From the NCBI GenBank assembly GCA_964609795.1, contig CAZSTC010000002.1, positions 1 to 64,000 on the forward strand: DNA of 64,000 nt. The letters are read 5' to 3'. Source of the DNA: UBA1412 sp964609795 (GTDB lineage Bacteria > Verrucomicrobiota > Verrucomicrobiia > Limisphaerales > UBA1412). Positions 1 through 8,909 of the stretch are shown piece by piece. The first letter of the stretch is position 1. The number at the start of each line of letters is the position of its first letter. Both the position numbers and the translations under genes were made by a program. The notes beneath the pieces were generated by a model. It worked only from the letters and a program-made list of their open reading frames with translations. It was not told the DNA's origin and did no database searches.

Positions 1-1183
1 ATGTCTCTGAATATGAGCATGGAAGCAACAAAAGAGTACGTTGAATTAAAAGCAAGGCGCTATCGTCTCCTCAGGGGTAAAAAGGCTAAGGGACAAATAC
101 TTAACGAAGTAGTCGAGACAACGGGCTATGATCGCAAACATGCCATTCGTCTTTTAGGTTCCTATGCATCTCGCAAACATAAGCCCAAAAGAAGGCCCGG
201 ACGGCCTCGCAAACTGACACCGGAAGACATTTTCATCATCAAAGAAATCTGGAAAACGAGTGAACAACCTTGTGGAAAACGTTTGAAGGTAGTCTTGGAA
301 GAGTGGCTTCCTTTTTGGATAAAAGAGCAAGGCCCTTTGTCCGAAGGACAGCTTCAGCGCATTCTGGACACTGGAGCAGCAACCTTGGATCGTGTATTGG
401 CATCGGTCAAGGCCAAGTGCAAAAAGCCGTGGGGGGCACCCAGGGGACTCCGAGCCATTCAAGCAGAGATACCAATCCGCCAAGGGCCGTGGACGGCAAA
501 CCGTTGTGGCTGGATAGAAGGCGACACCGTCGCCCATTGTGGCTCAAGCATCAAGGGCAGCTTTGTATGGACACTGACTTTGACCGATGTCATGAGCCAG
601 TGGACCGAACTGGGTGCAACATGGAATAAGGGCCAGGAGAGTGTCATTCGCTCTTTAGAGTTGATACTCAAGAGGTTCCCATTCCCATTGAAGGGAATAG
701 ACACAGACAATGGGAGCGAGTTTTTGAATGCACACCTGCAGCGCTATTGGAAGGACCATCCCGACCGTCCGGTGATCACCCGCTCACGTCCTTTACCACA
801 AGAATGACAACGCGCATGTGGAGCAAAAGAATCGAACACTGGTTCGTGACCTGATCGGTTATGATCGTTTGGATAAGCCTCAATGTGTAGAGTTATTGGA
901 AGATGTCTATGAGGTATGGTGCCTTCAGAATAACCACTTTATTCCACGGATGAAGTTGCATAAAAAGTATCGGTCAGCAAGCCGCATCATTAAGGAGTAT
1001 ACGGCTCCAAAAACACCTTACCAAAGGGTGATGGAAAGTCCCCTGAGTGCTGACGCCAAGAGGAAGCTTCAATCCATCCATCAAAGCCTCAATCCCCTCA
1101 GGCTCCAGAGACAATGTGAGGAGAAACTAAAGAAACTTTACAACTGGATCGCAAATGAAAATCGTGTACAAAACACCCTCTAA
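1..1183 (+). pseudogene. Frameshifted DDE (integrase-fold) transposase
   Basis: Residues 1-268 (bases 1-807) and a second segment in the next frame (reading to the stop at 1181-1183) together make one integrase-fold transposase of about 390 residues. The N-terminus looks like a helix-turn-helix region followed by a basic stretch (KPKRRPGRPRK). The first two catalytic aspartates are visible at D175 (IEGDT) and D236 (DTDNGSE). The third acidic residue lies in the other frame, in HVEQKN (E codon 821-823). The normal family motif SRPYHKNDNAHVEQKN is restored if one T is removed from the TTT at 792-794, so a single-base insertion splits the gene ahead of the catalytic glutamate. This could be a real inactivating mutation, a sequencing error or programmed +1 slippage; no classic slippery heptamer is seen. 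The exact IS family is not certain. Confidence 0.8.
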
Positions 1184-1265
1184 TTACATACCATCAAGAC
1201 GCGCTCTCTTTTCGAGGCTTTTCTCTCAATTTCGGTGCGCTCTATTTTTGAGGCAATACGGCGCT
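1..1265 (+). mobile_element. Right part of an insertion sequence with a decayed transposase
   Basis: The left edge of the window lies inside or at the start of an IS element. It carries a DDE transposase in two reading frames (1-1183), followed by about 80 bases without a gene. That tail holds two imperfect 18-base direct repeats, 1201-1218 and 1237-1254 (GCGCTCTCTTTTCGAGGC and GCGCTCTATTTTTGAGGC), spaced 36 bases apart; such iterated copies at an IS end could be subterminal transposase-binding sites. The glycosyltransferase gene on the other strand ends at 1266, so the right boundary must lie near there. The left end is outside the window, so terminal inverted repeats and a target duplication cannot be tested. 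The 1265 boundary is an estimate. Confidence 0.6.
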
Positions 1266-2450
1266 TTACTTCAAAGCTCTTTTTGCTTTTTCATAAATCT
1301 CCATCAAAATCTGATAATTGATTTCGGGGGTATAATGCTTTAAATAGTGTTCACGCCCCGCCAAACCCATCTGCTCTCTTTTCGAATCCGAGAGCGATAT
1401 CATTTTTTTTATGCCTGCTTCTGTTTGCCCCGGTTCAAATGGATTATAAAGAAAGCCCGTAACTCCATCGTGAACAATTTCGCTGCGTCCTCCCAGATCG
1501 GTCGCCAAAACGGGTTTGCCCATCGCCATTGCTTCAATCATCGTTAGTCCAAAGGTCTCATACCAGACTGAGGGAAACACCAAAAAAGTAGTTTGAGCCA
1601 ACAACCGAATCACTTCATTTCGCGGAAGCGCCCCTGTAAATGTCACCCTAGGTACTTTTCGGGCTCGCAATCGTTCCTCCAAAGCACCCTCACCCACTAC
1701 GGTAAGCGGATAATCTATTTTTTTCCAAGCATTCAGAAGCTCTGATACCCCTTTCTCCGCTGAAAGTCTGCCAATAAAAAGAGCACCCGGCTTGCACGGA
1801 AGTGATTGAATATTTAAGTGTGGATCATCCAAAAAATTGGGTTTAACAAAAATTTTCCCAGCTTCCAATCCACCCTGAATAAACTTTTCCCTGGAAAACT
1901 TCGAAAGCGCAATAAATGCGTTCACTTCTTTTTTAAGAAAATTCCTCCGCCGGGTGGCATAAAAAAGCCTGAGACTCAGAAAGGTTTTGAAGCGGCTTCC
2001 CCCTGGAAAACACCCCCTTATCAGACAGCGAGTGAATCTATTATCACGAAGACAATCCTCACAGGGGCGACCCTTATACATCAACTGCGCTCCCGGGCAA
2101 ATCATTCTGAAGTTGTGAAGGGTGTACACGGTTGGGATTTTGCGTTCCTGAGCGGCAGCAAATACTGAAGGGGTCATCACCAGCCAATAATTATGCAAAT
2201 GGAAAATATCCGGCTTAAAATCATCAAGGATTTTTCCGGCATCCCGTTTACTTTGCTCTGACCAGGAAAGATTGGCAAATGCGGATAATTTGCTACGCCA
2301 GCTCATCTGGTGTATTTCTGCATTGTTCCTCTCCCAGACATAAACTTCGTGTCCATGCTCCCGCAAAAGTTTCTCCTCTGCAAGGACAACGTTTCTTTCC
2401 CCGCCAGAAGGAATATCTGCATAATTATTGAAAGCTATCAGTATTCTCAT
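1266..2450 (-). CDS. Glycosyltransferase family 4 (GT-B fold)
   Basis: A 394-residue cytoplasmic glycosyltransferase that would transfer a sugar from a nucleotide-sugar donor during polysaccharide or glycolipid assembly. The N-terminal Rossmann half begins MRILIAFNNYADIPSGGERN, with the glycine-rich acceptor-side loop, and HLHNYW and YTLHNFR follow. The C-terminal half has FIGRLSAEKGV and the GT4 EX7E donor-site motif in ETFGLTMIEAMAMGKPV, with nucleotide-binding context DLGGRSEIV. A Cys-rich insert near residues 117-149 (CPGAQ, CEDC, RCLIRGC) is found in a subset of GT4 enzymes that act on O-antigen or exopolysaccharide. The gene stands alone, and its stop codon touches the presumed IS right end, so any downstream operon partner has been cut away or lies beyond the IS. 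The specific sugar cannot be named. Confidence 0.88.
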   Translation of the reverse strand: MRILIAFNNYADIPSGGERNVVLAEEKLLREHGHEVYVWERNNAEIHQMSWRSKLSAFANLSWSEQSKRDAGKILDDFKPDIFHLHNYWLVMTPSVFAAAQERKIPTVYTLHNFRMICPGAQLMYKGRPCEDCLRDNRFTRCLIRGCFPGGSRFKTFLSLRLFYATRRRNFLKKEVNAFIALSKFSREKFIQGGLEAGKIFVKPNFLDDPHLNIQSLPCKPGALFIGRLSAEKGVSELLNAWKKIDYPLTVVGEGALEERLRARKVPRVTFTGALPRNEVIRLLAQTTFLVFPSVWYETFGLTMIEAMAMGKPVLATDLGGRSEIVHDGVTGFLYNPFEPGQTEAGIKKMISLSDSKREQMGLAGREHYLKHYTPEINYQILMEIYEKAKRALK

Positions 2451-2598
2451 TTTCGGTTGCCGAGCGCCCTGCCTGCTGTTTTAGGAGAACTCACGCGATC
2501 CAATTCTAATTGAAAAGCTCCGCATTGGAACTTTTTTCAGAAAAAGTTGAAAAGGGATTGACCGCAGAATCGTTTTTTGGCATCCTCTGCTGCGTTGC

Positions 2599-2675
2599 GG
2601 GGGCGTAGCTCAACTGGTTAGAGCGCTGCCCTGTCACGGCAGAGGTTACGGGTTCGAGCCCCGCCGCTCCCGCCA
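2599..2675 (+). tRNA. tRNA-Asp (anticodon GTC), CCA encoded
   Basis: The cloverleaf folds by eye. The acceptor is GGGGGCG (2599-2605) pairing with CGCTCCC (one G-U), then U8 A9 and a D-arm starting GCTC. The anticodon stem is CTGCC/GGCAG around loop CTGTCAC (2631-2637), so the anticodon is GTC (2633-2635). The T-loop is TTCGAGC, with an A-C mismatch at the outer T-stem pair. The discriminator is G, usual for Asp, and the 3' CCA is encoded (2673-2675). It stands alone between the GT4 gene and the GH51 gene. No integrase or attachment-site duplicate was seen next to it. Confidence 0.95.
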
Positions 2676-2772
2676 CTATTCTTCGGAAATTCCTATCAGT
2701 AACGTTAGTCGTTGCTCCCTCTTTTTCTTACAGCGCGCATCGCCAGTTTTTTATAAAATAATTCCATTTTAC

Positions 2773-2801
2773 TTGACCAAGTTGTGATAGTGTGCGAGAA
2801 T
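2773..2801 (+). promoter_or_regulatory. Possible sigma-70 promoter for the GH51 gene
   Basis: TTGACC (2773-2778) lies 17 bases before GAGAAT (2796-2801), and the chosen ATG is at 2825. The -35 box matches five of six consensus positions and the -10 box four of six. It follows the tRNA by about 100 bases. No clear Shine-Dalgarno sequence precedes the start. Placement is by eye only. Confidence 0.35.
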
Positions 2802-2824
2802 GCTGCCTGATTGAAATTTTTGTT

Positions 2825-4792
2825 ATGAAACAGGCAATATATACATCGCTGACCGCTTCGTTGTTAGCAGCATCTCTTTTCTCCGTTCCAGTTATGGGTG
2901 CAGAACACCCTGATCCTGTCACTGTTAGCATCAAACAAACAGGAGAACCTATTTCTCCATACATCTACGGCCAATTTATTGAGCATCTGGGTGAATGTAT
3001 TTATGGAGGCATCTGGGCCGAGATGCTCCAGGATCGTAAGTTTTTTTATCCGGTAACTGGAGAATCTCCCGCTTGGGATTTTTTCAAAATCGGTGACGAC
3101 GCTTATTCAGGTGCCGGCCAGCCCATTGAGCTTCTGCGCCGCTCTCCCTGGATGATACTGGGAAATAAAAAACTCTTCAGCATGAACAAAGATAATCCCT
3201 ACGTCGGGGCTCATACCCCCACTTTAAATTTAGGGGACAAAGGAATGGGGGGCATCTATCAAGAACGCCTCGCCGTAGTCAAGGGCAAGAAATACTCCGG
3301 CAGAGTTATCCTTTCGAGCTCTGGCGATGCTACTGTATCGGTTCGCCTCGTCTGGGGATCAGGAGCAACTCAGTTTGCTGTAAAAAAATTTGAAAAGTTG
3401 AGCAATGAATTCGAAAAGTATTACTTCGATTTTACAGCGGACAAAACAACCGATAATGCCAGAATTGAAATCATTGCTTCCGGCAGCGGTACTGTAAAAA
3501 TCGGAACTCTTTCCCTGATGCCTTCGGATAATATTTATGGCTTCAGAGCGGACACCCTGGCTTTACTCAAAGAACTCAACTCCCCTGTTTATCGTTGGCC
3601 GGGTGGAAACTTTGTTTCTGGCTACAATTGGCGTGACGGCATTGGAGACCCTGACCGGCGCCCACCCAGGAAAAACCCTGCTTGGACAGGTATTGAGCAC
3701 AACGACGTCGGATTGGATGAATTCATGATCTTCTGCCGAGAGCTCAATACGGAACCCTACATTGCGGTTAACACTGGCGCAGGCACGCCCGAAGAATGTG
3801 CCGCTGAGCTTGAATACATGAACGGTGACGCAACGACTCCGATGGGTAAAATGCGTTCTGAAAACGGAAACCCGACCCCTTATAACGTAAAATGGTGGGC
3901 AATTGGCAATGAGATGTATGGTAATTGGCAAATCGGGCATATGACGGTCGAAAAGTACCTGGAAAAACATCAAAAAGTTGTAGAAGCCATGCGCAAAGTG
4001 GATCCCAACATTATTGGTGTTGCTGTTGGAGATTTGGGTTCCGGTTGGAGCAAGAAAACATTGGAAAACTGCAGTGACCACATGACCCATTTAAGCGAAC
4101 ATATGTATTGGCAGTACGACCCGGACATTGTTAAACACGTTTTCCGCCCCGCCAATGAGATAAAATGGAAGGCCGACGGGCATCGCAAACTGCGCCAGGA
4201 ACTACCCGCCCTACAAGGGAAGAACATCCGGATTGCCATGGATGAGTGGAATTACTGGTATGGTCCTAACGTTTTTGGAGAACTGGGAACTCGTTACTTT
4301 TTGGATGACGGGCTTGGGACAGCAGTAGCCTTACACGAATTTTATCGTAACAGCGACATTTACGTTATGGCGAACTATGCGCAAACCGTAAACGTGATCG
4401 GTTGCATTAAAACGACAAAGACAGATGCTGAATTCGAATCCACCGGTTTAGTTTTAAAACTCTATCGCGAACGCTACGGCGTGACACCTGTTGCCGTCAG
4501 TAATGTGCCCAAGCCATTGGACATGGCTGCTGCTCTTACGGCAAATCAACGTGCTCTCACCTTTTCGGTGGTAAATCCCACTTCTGAAAAACAGGATTTA
4601 ACTTTGGCCTTAGACGGAGCCGCATTCGGAAATCGTGCTCAGCAATGGGTCATTACGGGTCCGGAGCGCCGGAGCTATAATACCCCGGGCGAGCCAAGGG
4701 CCATTGACATAACCACGAGTCCTGTTCCCGCTTCAGGAAAGCTCTCTGTTCCTCCTCTGAGCATCACACTTGTAAGCTATGATCTGAAATAA
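2825..4792 (+). CDS. Secreted alpha-L-arabinofuranosidase, GH51
   Basis: A 655-residue exported enzyme that removes terminal alpha-L-arabinofuranosyl groups from arabinoxylan, arabinan or related glycans. The reading frame opens at 2792, but the ATG at 2825 is preferred because it begins a clean signal peptide (MKQAIYTSLTASLLAASLF, cleavage near VMGA). The mature N-terminus has the GH51 motif YGQFIEHLGECIYGGIWAEM. The domain that follows (about 150-245) looks like the carbohydrate-binding-type insert of secreted GH51 members, then comes the TIM barrel. The acid/base is E363 in AIGNEMYG and the nucleophile E474 in MDEWNYWYG. A beta-sandwich tail ends the protein. It is a single-gene unit after tRNA-Asp, closed by the hairpin at 4859-4904. 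Substrate preference beyond arabinofuranosides is not readable from the sequence. Confidence 0.92.
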   Translation: MKQAIYTSLTASLLAASLFSVPVMGAEHPDPVTVSIKQTGEPISPYIYGQFIEHLGECIYGGIWAEMLQDRKFFYPVTGESPAWDFFKIGDDAYSGAGQPIELLRRSPWMILGNKKLFSMNKDNPYVGAHTPTLNLGDKGMGGIYQERLAVVKGKKYSGRVILSSSGDATVSVRLVWGSGATQFAVKKFEKLSNEFEKYYFDFTADKTTDNARIEIIASGSGTVKIGTLSLMPSDNIYGFRADTLALLKELNSPVYRWPGGNFVSGYNWRDGIGDPDRRPPRKNPAWTGIEHNDVGLDEFMIFCRELNTEPYIAVNTGAGTPEECAAELEYMNGDATTPMGKMRSENGNPTPYNVKWWAIGNEMYGNWQIGHMTVEKYLEKHQKVVEAMRKVDPNIIGVAVGDLGSGWSKKTLENCSDHMTHLSEHMYWQYDPDIVKHVFRPANEIKWKADGHRKLRQELPALQGKNIRIAMDEWNYWYGPNVFGELGTRYFLDDGLGTAVALHEFYRNSDIYVMANYAQTVNVIGCIKTTKTDAEFESTGLVLKLYRERYGVTPVAVSNVPKPLDMAAALTANQRALTFSVVNPTSEKQDLTLALDGAAFGNRAQQWVITGPERRSYNTPGEPRAIDITTSPVPASGKLSVPPLSITLVSYDLK

Positions 4793-4858
4793 TAACCAGG
4801 TTTAAACTACAGCCACTTTTACGTGGCGAATATTGAGCATTGAAAAATGTTCTTTGCG

Positions 4859-4904
4859 AAAGCTGCTACTGTTCTTCCAATTCACTCAACTCAGTAGCAG
4901 CTTT
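4859..4904 (+). terminator. Rho-independent terminator of the GH51 gene, overlapping the abc-F 3' end
   Basis: A perfect 13-base inverted repeat (AAAGCTGCTACTG at 4859-4871, CAGTAGCAGCTTT at 4892-4904) with a 20-base loop. On the plus strand the run reads on as TTTTT, giving a U-tract for the GH51 transcript. On the minus strand the tail is only TTT, so termination of the ABC-F transcript here would be weaker. The stem and loop include the last dozen codons and the stop of the convergent ABC-F gene. Confidence 0.7.
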
Positions 4905-6833
4905 TTCCCACTCCAGATTCCGGGACTCAGATTTCACCCTGTTTGAAATCAACTGTTGGTTTAAATCTTCCACGGCAGCTCTATCTTCGTAAAGCGAAGG
5001 ATCCTGCAACTGGACAACAAGCTCAGCGTGCTGCATTTCCAGTTTACTGATCTCTCTTTCCAGTTTATTGACCAGCATTCTGAGTTCTCTCCTACGATTG
5101 GATAAAGCCGTTTTTCTCTGATTTTCTATTTTTTTCAGCTCCTTTGCTGAAAGTTCGGATGCCAGAAGATTCTTCTCCTTTAAATTCTCAGGTTGCGCAT
5201 TAACCAGGCCTTGCGCTGCGACAATTCCATCACGCTCGTTGAGGGTTTGATTTTTTCTCAGATAATATTCATATCCCCCAGCATAAGTCGTTATGCGGCC
5301 CGAATGAATATGGAGAACTTTTTGGGCAAGGCGACGAATGAAGGTCACATCATGGCTGATAAAAATTAAAGTCCCTTGGTATTGCTCCAAGGCATCCATC
5401 AGCACTTCGCAGCTATCCATATCCAGATGAATTGTGGGCTCATCCATCAAAAGCAAGTTGGGTGGATTAAGCAGTAGTTTTACCAGGGAGAGTCTGGATT
5501 TTTCTCCACCGGAAAGAACGGATACTTTTTTAAATACATCATCACCGCGAAAGAGAAATGATCCCAGTATCGTGCGCACGGTCACTTCCAGCGGCGGATA
5601 TGGAATATCCATCGCTTCCTCCAATACAGTGTGCTCGGGAGTGAGCATGTCGATTCGATTCTGGCTATAGTAGCCGCAAGATACTTTCAAACCCAAGGTG
5701 CGCTCTCCCATCTGAACCGGTAAAACTCCGGCCAGTAATTTAAGCAAGGTCGATTTGCCGGCTCCGTTCGGACCGATTAAAACAATACGTTCACCGCGGT
5801 CTACATCAAGATTAATTCCTCGATATACCTCGATAGCTCCATAAGAATGATGAACGTCGCTCAAGGTGATTACTCGCTGTCCACTGGATTCAGGCTGAGG
5901 AAACTGAATATGGATTTTAGGCTCATCACTTTCAGGCGCCTCTATTTTAACCATCCTCTCAATTTGTTTGAGCTTGCTCTGTGCCTGAGCAGCCTTGGTG
6001 GCTTTCGATCCAAAACGATCCACAAAACGCTGCAGTGATGCGATCTGTTCTTGTTGATTCCGGTAGGCGGCCCATTGTTGTTCAAGCCGGGCCGCGCGCT
6101 GGAGACAGTAAATATCGTAATTCCCCCTATATCTATGCAACCGGTTACAACGAAGCTCCATTACCAGCCCTTTATTTTGATCTCCCAGAACCGCATTAAG
6201 AAAGGAGCGGTCATGAGAAATCAGAATAATAGCCCCAGGATAATCCAGCAGATAATTTTGAAACCAAAGTAGAGTCTCTAAATCCAGATGGTTAGTCGGC
6301 TCGTCCAGAATTAGTAAGTCCGGAGCCATCACCAGGAGTCTGGCTATATAGGCCCGCATAACCCAGCCGCCACTCATCTCAGAAGCCGGTCTTCTAAAAT
6401 CCTCTTCTCGAAAGGCCAGTTTCTTTAGAATATTCTGAGCTTTCGGCTCCAGCTCATACCCGCCCAATTCCTTATATTGGCGGCTCGCAGCAGAATATTG
6501 CACGGAATCTCGTTGCCCGGCGGCTTCTAAATCAAGCATCTCCTGGCGCAATTTCGAATGCGCGTCTGTGATCCCGACGGCCAAGCCCAGTATTGTTTGA
6601 CTGTTTGCAGCCGGGGCCTCTTGTGGCAGGAAGCCCAAAGTAGTTCCGCGATTCAGGGCGATTGTCCCCGCATCCGCTTCTTCTAGACCAAGAATGATAT
6701 TAAAAAGCGTGGATTTGCCCACACCATTTGCGCCTACCAACGCTACACGGTCACCCTTTACAATGCTGAAATTAACATCATTGAATAGCAGTCTGGGCCC
6801 GTAAGATTTACTGATACTGGAAACGGAAAGCAT
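4866..6833 (-). CDS. ABC-F family ATPase (ribosome-associated, Uup/YheS type)
   Basis: A 655-residue soluble protein with two ABC ATPase domains and no membrane segment, as in ABC-F translation factors that bind the ribosomal E site. Domain 1 has Walker A GANGVGKST (34-42), signature MSGGW and Walker B with DEPTNHLD (near 177-184). An Arg/Gln-rich linker (about 235-300) corresponds to the P-site tRNA interaction motif region. Domain 2 has Walker A GPNGAGKST (354-362), signature LSGGE and DEPTIHLD. The C-terminal 120 residues are charged and predict a coiled coil, as in Uup/YheS. The usual N in DEPTNHLD is I in the second domain. It is followed upstream on the same strand by the heparinase-like gene with a 35-base gap. 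Whether it is housekeeping or antibiotic-protective cannot be told. Confidence 0.9.
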   Translation of the reverse strand: MLSVSSISKSYGPRLLFNDVNFSIVKGDRVALVGANGVGKSTLFNIILGLEEADAGTIALNRGTTLGFLPQEAPAANSQTILGLAVGITDAHSKLRQEMLDLEAAGQRDSVQYSAASRQYKELGGYELEPKAQNILKKLAFREEDFRRPASEMSGGWVMRAYIARLLVMAPDLLILDEPTNHLDLETLLWFQNYLLDYPGAIILISHDRSFLNAVLGDQNKGLVMELRCNRLHRYRGNYDIYCLQRAARLEQQWAAYRNQQEQIASLQRFVDRFGSKATKAAQAQSKLKQIERMVKIEAPESDEPKIHIQFPQPESSGQRVITLSDVHHSYGAIEVYRGINLDVDRGERIVLIGPNGAGKSTLLKLLAGVLPVQMGERTLGLKVSCGYYSQNRIDMLTPEHTVLEEAMDIPYPPLEVTVRTILGSFLFRGDDVFKKVSVLSGGEKSRLSLVKLLLNPPNLLLMDEPTIHLDMDSCEVLMDALEQYQGTLIFISHDVTFIRRLAQKVLHIHSGRITTYAGGYEYYLRKNQTLNERDGIVAAQGLVNAQPENLKEKNLLASELSAKELKKIENQRKTALSNRRRELRMLVNKLEREISKLEMQHAELVVQLQDPSLYEDRAAVEDLNQQLISNRVKSESRNLEWEKAATELSELEEQ

Positions 6834-6868
6834 TCTGAATAGTATGATTGAGAGAAAAAAGTTTTCCT

Positions 6869-8830
6869 TTACTCCCCTTGAATATGAATAGAAAGTTTCG
6901 TGTTCAGAGGCCCTGACAACACAAGCCTCGGGCCGCGCTGGAGAGTCCTGAAAGAGGGTGAGCAGAGGCCGTTCAAATCTTCCGGCGCAGAGTGGAAATG
7001 TTCATATTTTTTGGGAGTAAATAGATTTATCTCATTCCAACTCTCTCCGACCGTAATTAACAACGCAGCCCCTTCTGTGCGGATTAATTTAAAAGAGCGC
7101 TCACTCAGTTTCTCTATCTTACATTCCGGAGCGAACTGCCAACAGGTCTCCAGCGGAGCAACTACTTCATCAGAAATCGGCTCGAAAAAATCCTCTACTT
7201 GCCAGGCATTCTTTTCAGGTATCATTTTTATCTGCCGTGAAACAGTCCCTGCCGGCAATTTCAGGAATCCCTCCATACAGAGATCAGTTTTCTTTTGGAA
7301 GAGCGGCTTTGCATGGCATTCGCTCCAAAGAAAAGGACCTCTTCTTTCGGGGTAGTTTATCCCCTGCAAATGTGGACCATTATGTGCCTGCCAACTTGTT
7401 AAATACTCCCTGGCTCTTAAGTCTCCATAATAAGCTCCCGTTCCCGGATCAATAATAAAAGCCATTTCCTTGTACCAAAGCGAAAAATGCAAAGCATCTA
7501 AATGACCGTGAGCTGCAGTTTCCAAATACCCCAACGGCGACAAATCCCAACGAGCCATCCAGATTTTCTGCCAACAAACAGCTATCCCTGTCTCAGGAAA
7601 ATAAAGCCACCCGTTGCCAATTTCTTCACAGGAAGGTTTCCCATCAGCAGCAACTGGAGGAGGCTCTCCAAGCCAAAATTTGATACAGGTGCTATTTTCA
7701 GGAGACTCCATCCATTTCACCCACTCTTGTGAAATTTCGTTTTCTCGTTCCCAGAATGGAGTTACGTAAGCATCATCCGAATCTCCATAATCCCACGGTT
7801 CTTTTCGATTCTGAACAATCACAAAGTAATCCGCTGCACGTTGCAACCTTTCATAAACTTCGGGGCTGACAGCCCTCCCTGTTTGGTTTAGAGCCAAATA
7901 ACTCTGCCAACAAAGTTCAAAAGAAAAAAGGTGGTAGTTCAACGCCTGCTCGCGGTTTCCACCATCCGGAGCGAATTGCTTTAAAACTTCCTCCTCCCAC
8001 AAGGATTGAATTTGGTTCAAAGGAGCCGCCCACTTTTCCAGTTGCGGCCAGCGTGACAAAGCGCATATCAACCCCGAAAGTTCACCCAGCAAATGGTTAT
8101 TAGCTGAAGATCCAAACGATTTATATCTCCAGACAAACCAAACATGGGCGGGAAGAACAAGCTTTCTCAATTTTGAGAGTGAGTTTCCTACTTCCTCACT
8201 CATATCCCCCAGACGCTTGTTAGCAGCTGTTGCCAGGGTGAGAGCATCTATCCAGCAATAGTTGATCAAGCGCAAGCCCCCTTCCAGGGCACTGGTCCAA
8301 TTGTACCCATTCATAGGCGAGTTATGGCGTACCCAATGGTAAACCTGTCGGATAGCAAGCTTCATGGACCAGCGGTCATTTAAAATATAAGCTTCTTGCG
8401 CCAATCTGACCAAATGACCCCAGCGGCTCAACTCCCATATCAGTTTGACATCCCCTCCGTTCGGCAATTTGCGATGATTAAGGTGGGTAGAGCTCTTAAT
8501 GGTTTCGACATTAACACCCGCTAAATAATCTTTCTGCCAGTCAGGGTGACGCTCCACCTTAAGAGAAATCTGTTTAAAGACAGTCGTCGAACCGGCCAAT
8601 ATTCGGTCTGAATCAAAGCGCAGCGCACTTTTTAGTTCTTCAGGAGCATCTTCCCGAGAGGGAATTTCAGGAAAAGCCCCCTCGCGAGGCTCCATACTCA
8701 TTGAATGCAATCGAAAGTCCGGCAAGGTCCACCAATCCTTCCAACGACGAAAAAATTGGCGAACGCGCTCTTTGCGTTCCTCCTTACTCATTGCTCTGAA
8801 GCGATCTCTATACCACCGAAAATCAGGCAT
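6869..8830 (-). CDS. Heparinase II/III family protein
   Basis: A 653-residue protein of the heparinase II/III-like polysaccharide lyase type: an N-terminal (alpha/alpha) toroid of about 400 residues followed by a beta-sandwich. Toroid landmarks are NSPMNGYNWTSALEGGLRLI, SSANNHLLGELSGL and GNREQALNYHLFSFE. The beta domain opens near AAHGHLDALHFSLW, with DPGTGAYYGD after it. The conserved Asn-His (SANNHLL), Tyr (LNYHLF) and His (GHLDAL) fit the catalytic set of these lyases, but exact equivalence is inferred. No signal peptide is evident from the start MPDFRWYRDRF, which suggests cytoplasmic action or a missed upstream start; related proteins often sit in surface-polysaccharide clusters. Its neighbours on the same strand are the ABC-F gene and the ThuA-GH18 gene. 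The substrate is unknown. Confidence 0.82.
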   Translation of the reverse strand: MPDFRWYRDRFRAMSKEERKERVRQFFRRWKDWWTLPDFRLHSMSMEPREGAFPEIPSREDAPEELKSALRFDSDRILAGSTTVFKQISLKVERHPDWQKDYLAGVNVETIKSSTHLNHRKLPNGGDVKLIWELSRWGHLVRLAQEAYILNDRWSMKLAIRQVYHWVRHNSPMNGYNWTSALEGGLRLINYCWIDALTLATAANKRLGDMSEEVGNSLSKLRKLVLPAHVWFVWRYKSFGSSANNHLLGELSGLICALSRWPQLEKWAAPLNQIQSLWEEEVLKQFAPDGGNREQALNYHLFSFELCWQSYLALNQTGRAVSPEVYERLQRAADYFVIVQNRKEPWDYGDSDDAYVTPFWERENEISQEWVKWMESPENSTCIKFWLGEPPPVAADGKPSCEEIGNGWLYFPETGIAVCWQKIWMARWDLSPLGYLETAAHGHLDALHFSLWYKEMAFIIDPGTGAYYGDLRAREYLTSWQAHNGPHLQGINYPERRGPFLWSECHAKPLFQKKTDLCMEGFLKLPAGTVSRQIKMIPEKNAWQVEDFFEPISDEVVAPLETCWQFAPECKIEKLSERSFKLIRTEGAALLITVGESWNEINLFTPKKYEHFHSAPEDLNGLCSPSFRTLQRGPRLVLSGPLNTKLSIHIQGE

Positions 8831-8909
8831 ATCTCCTAATAGGATACAACCTTTCGGCTTTCGGCTCCAGCCGCAAAATAGAGAAGAGTAATTACTGTAC
8901 CAAACCGAA

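Noticed and set aside
2599..2675. tRNA-Asp as an integration site for a genomic island
   Set aside because: No integrase gene, direct repeat of the tRNA 3' end or other island boundary was seen near it, and the adjacent genes look like resident genes.
8855..8874. Hairpin CGGCT...AGCCG between the ThuA-GH18 and heparinase-like genes as a terminator
   Set aside because: The stem is only five pairs and no T-run follows on the minus strand.
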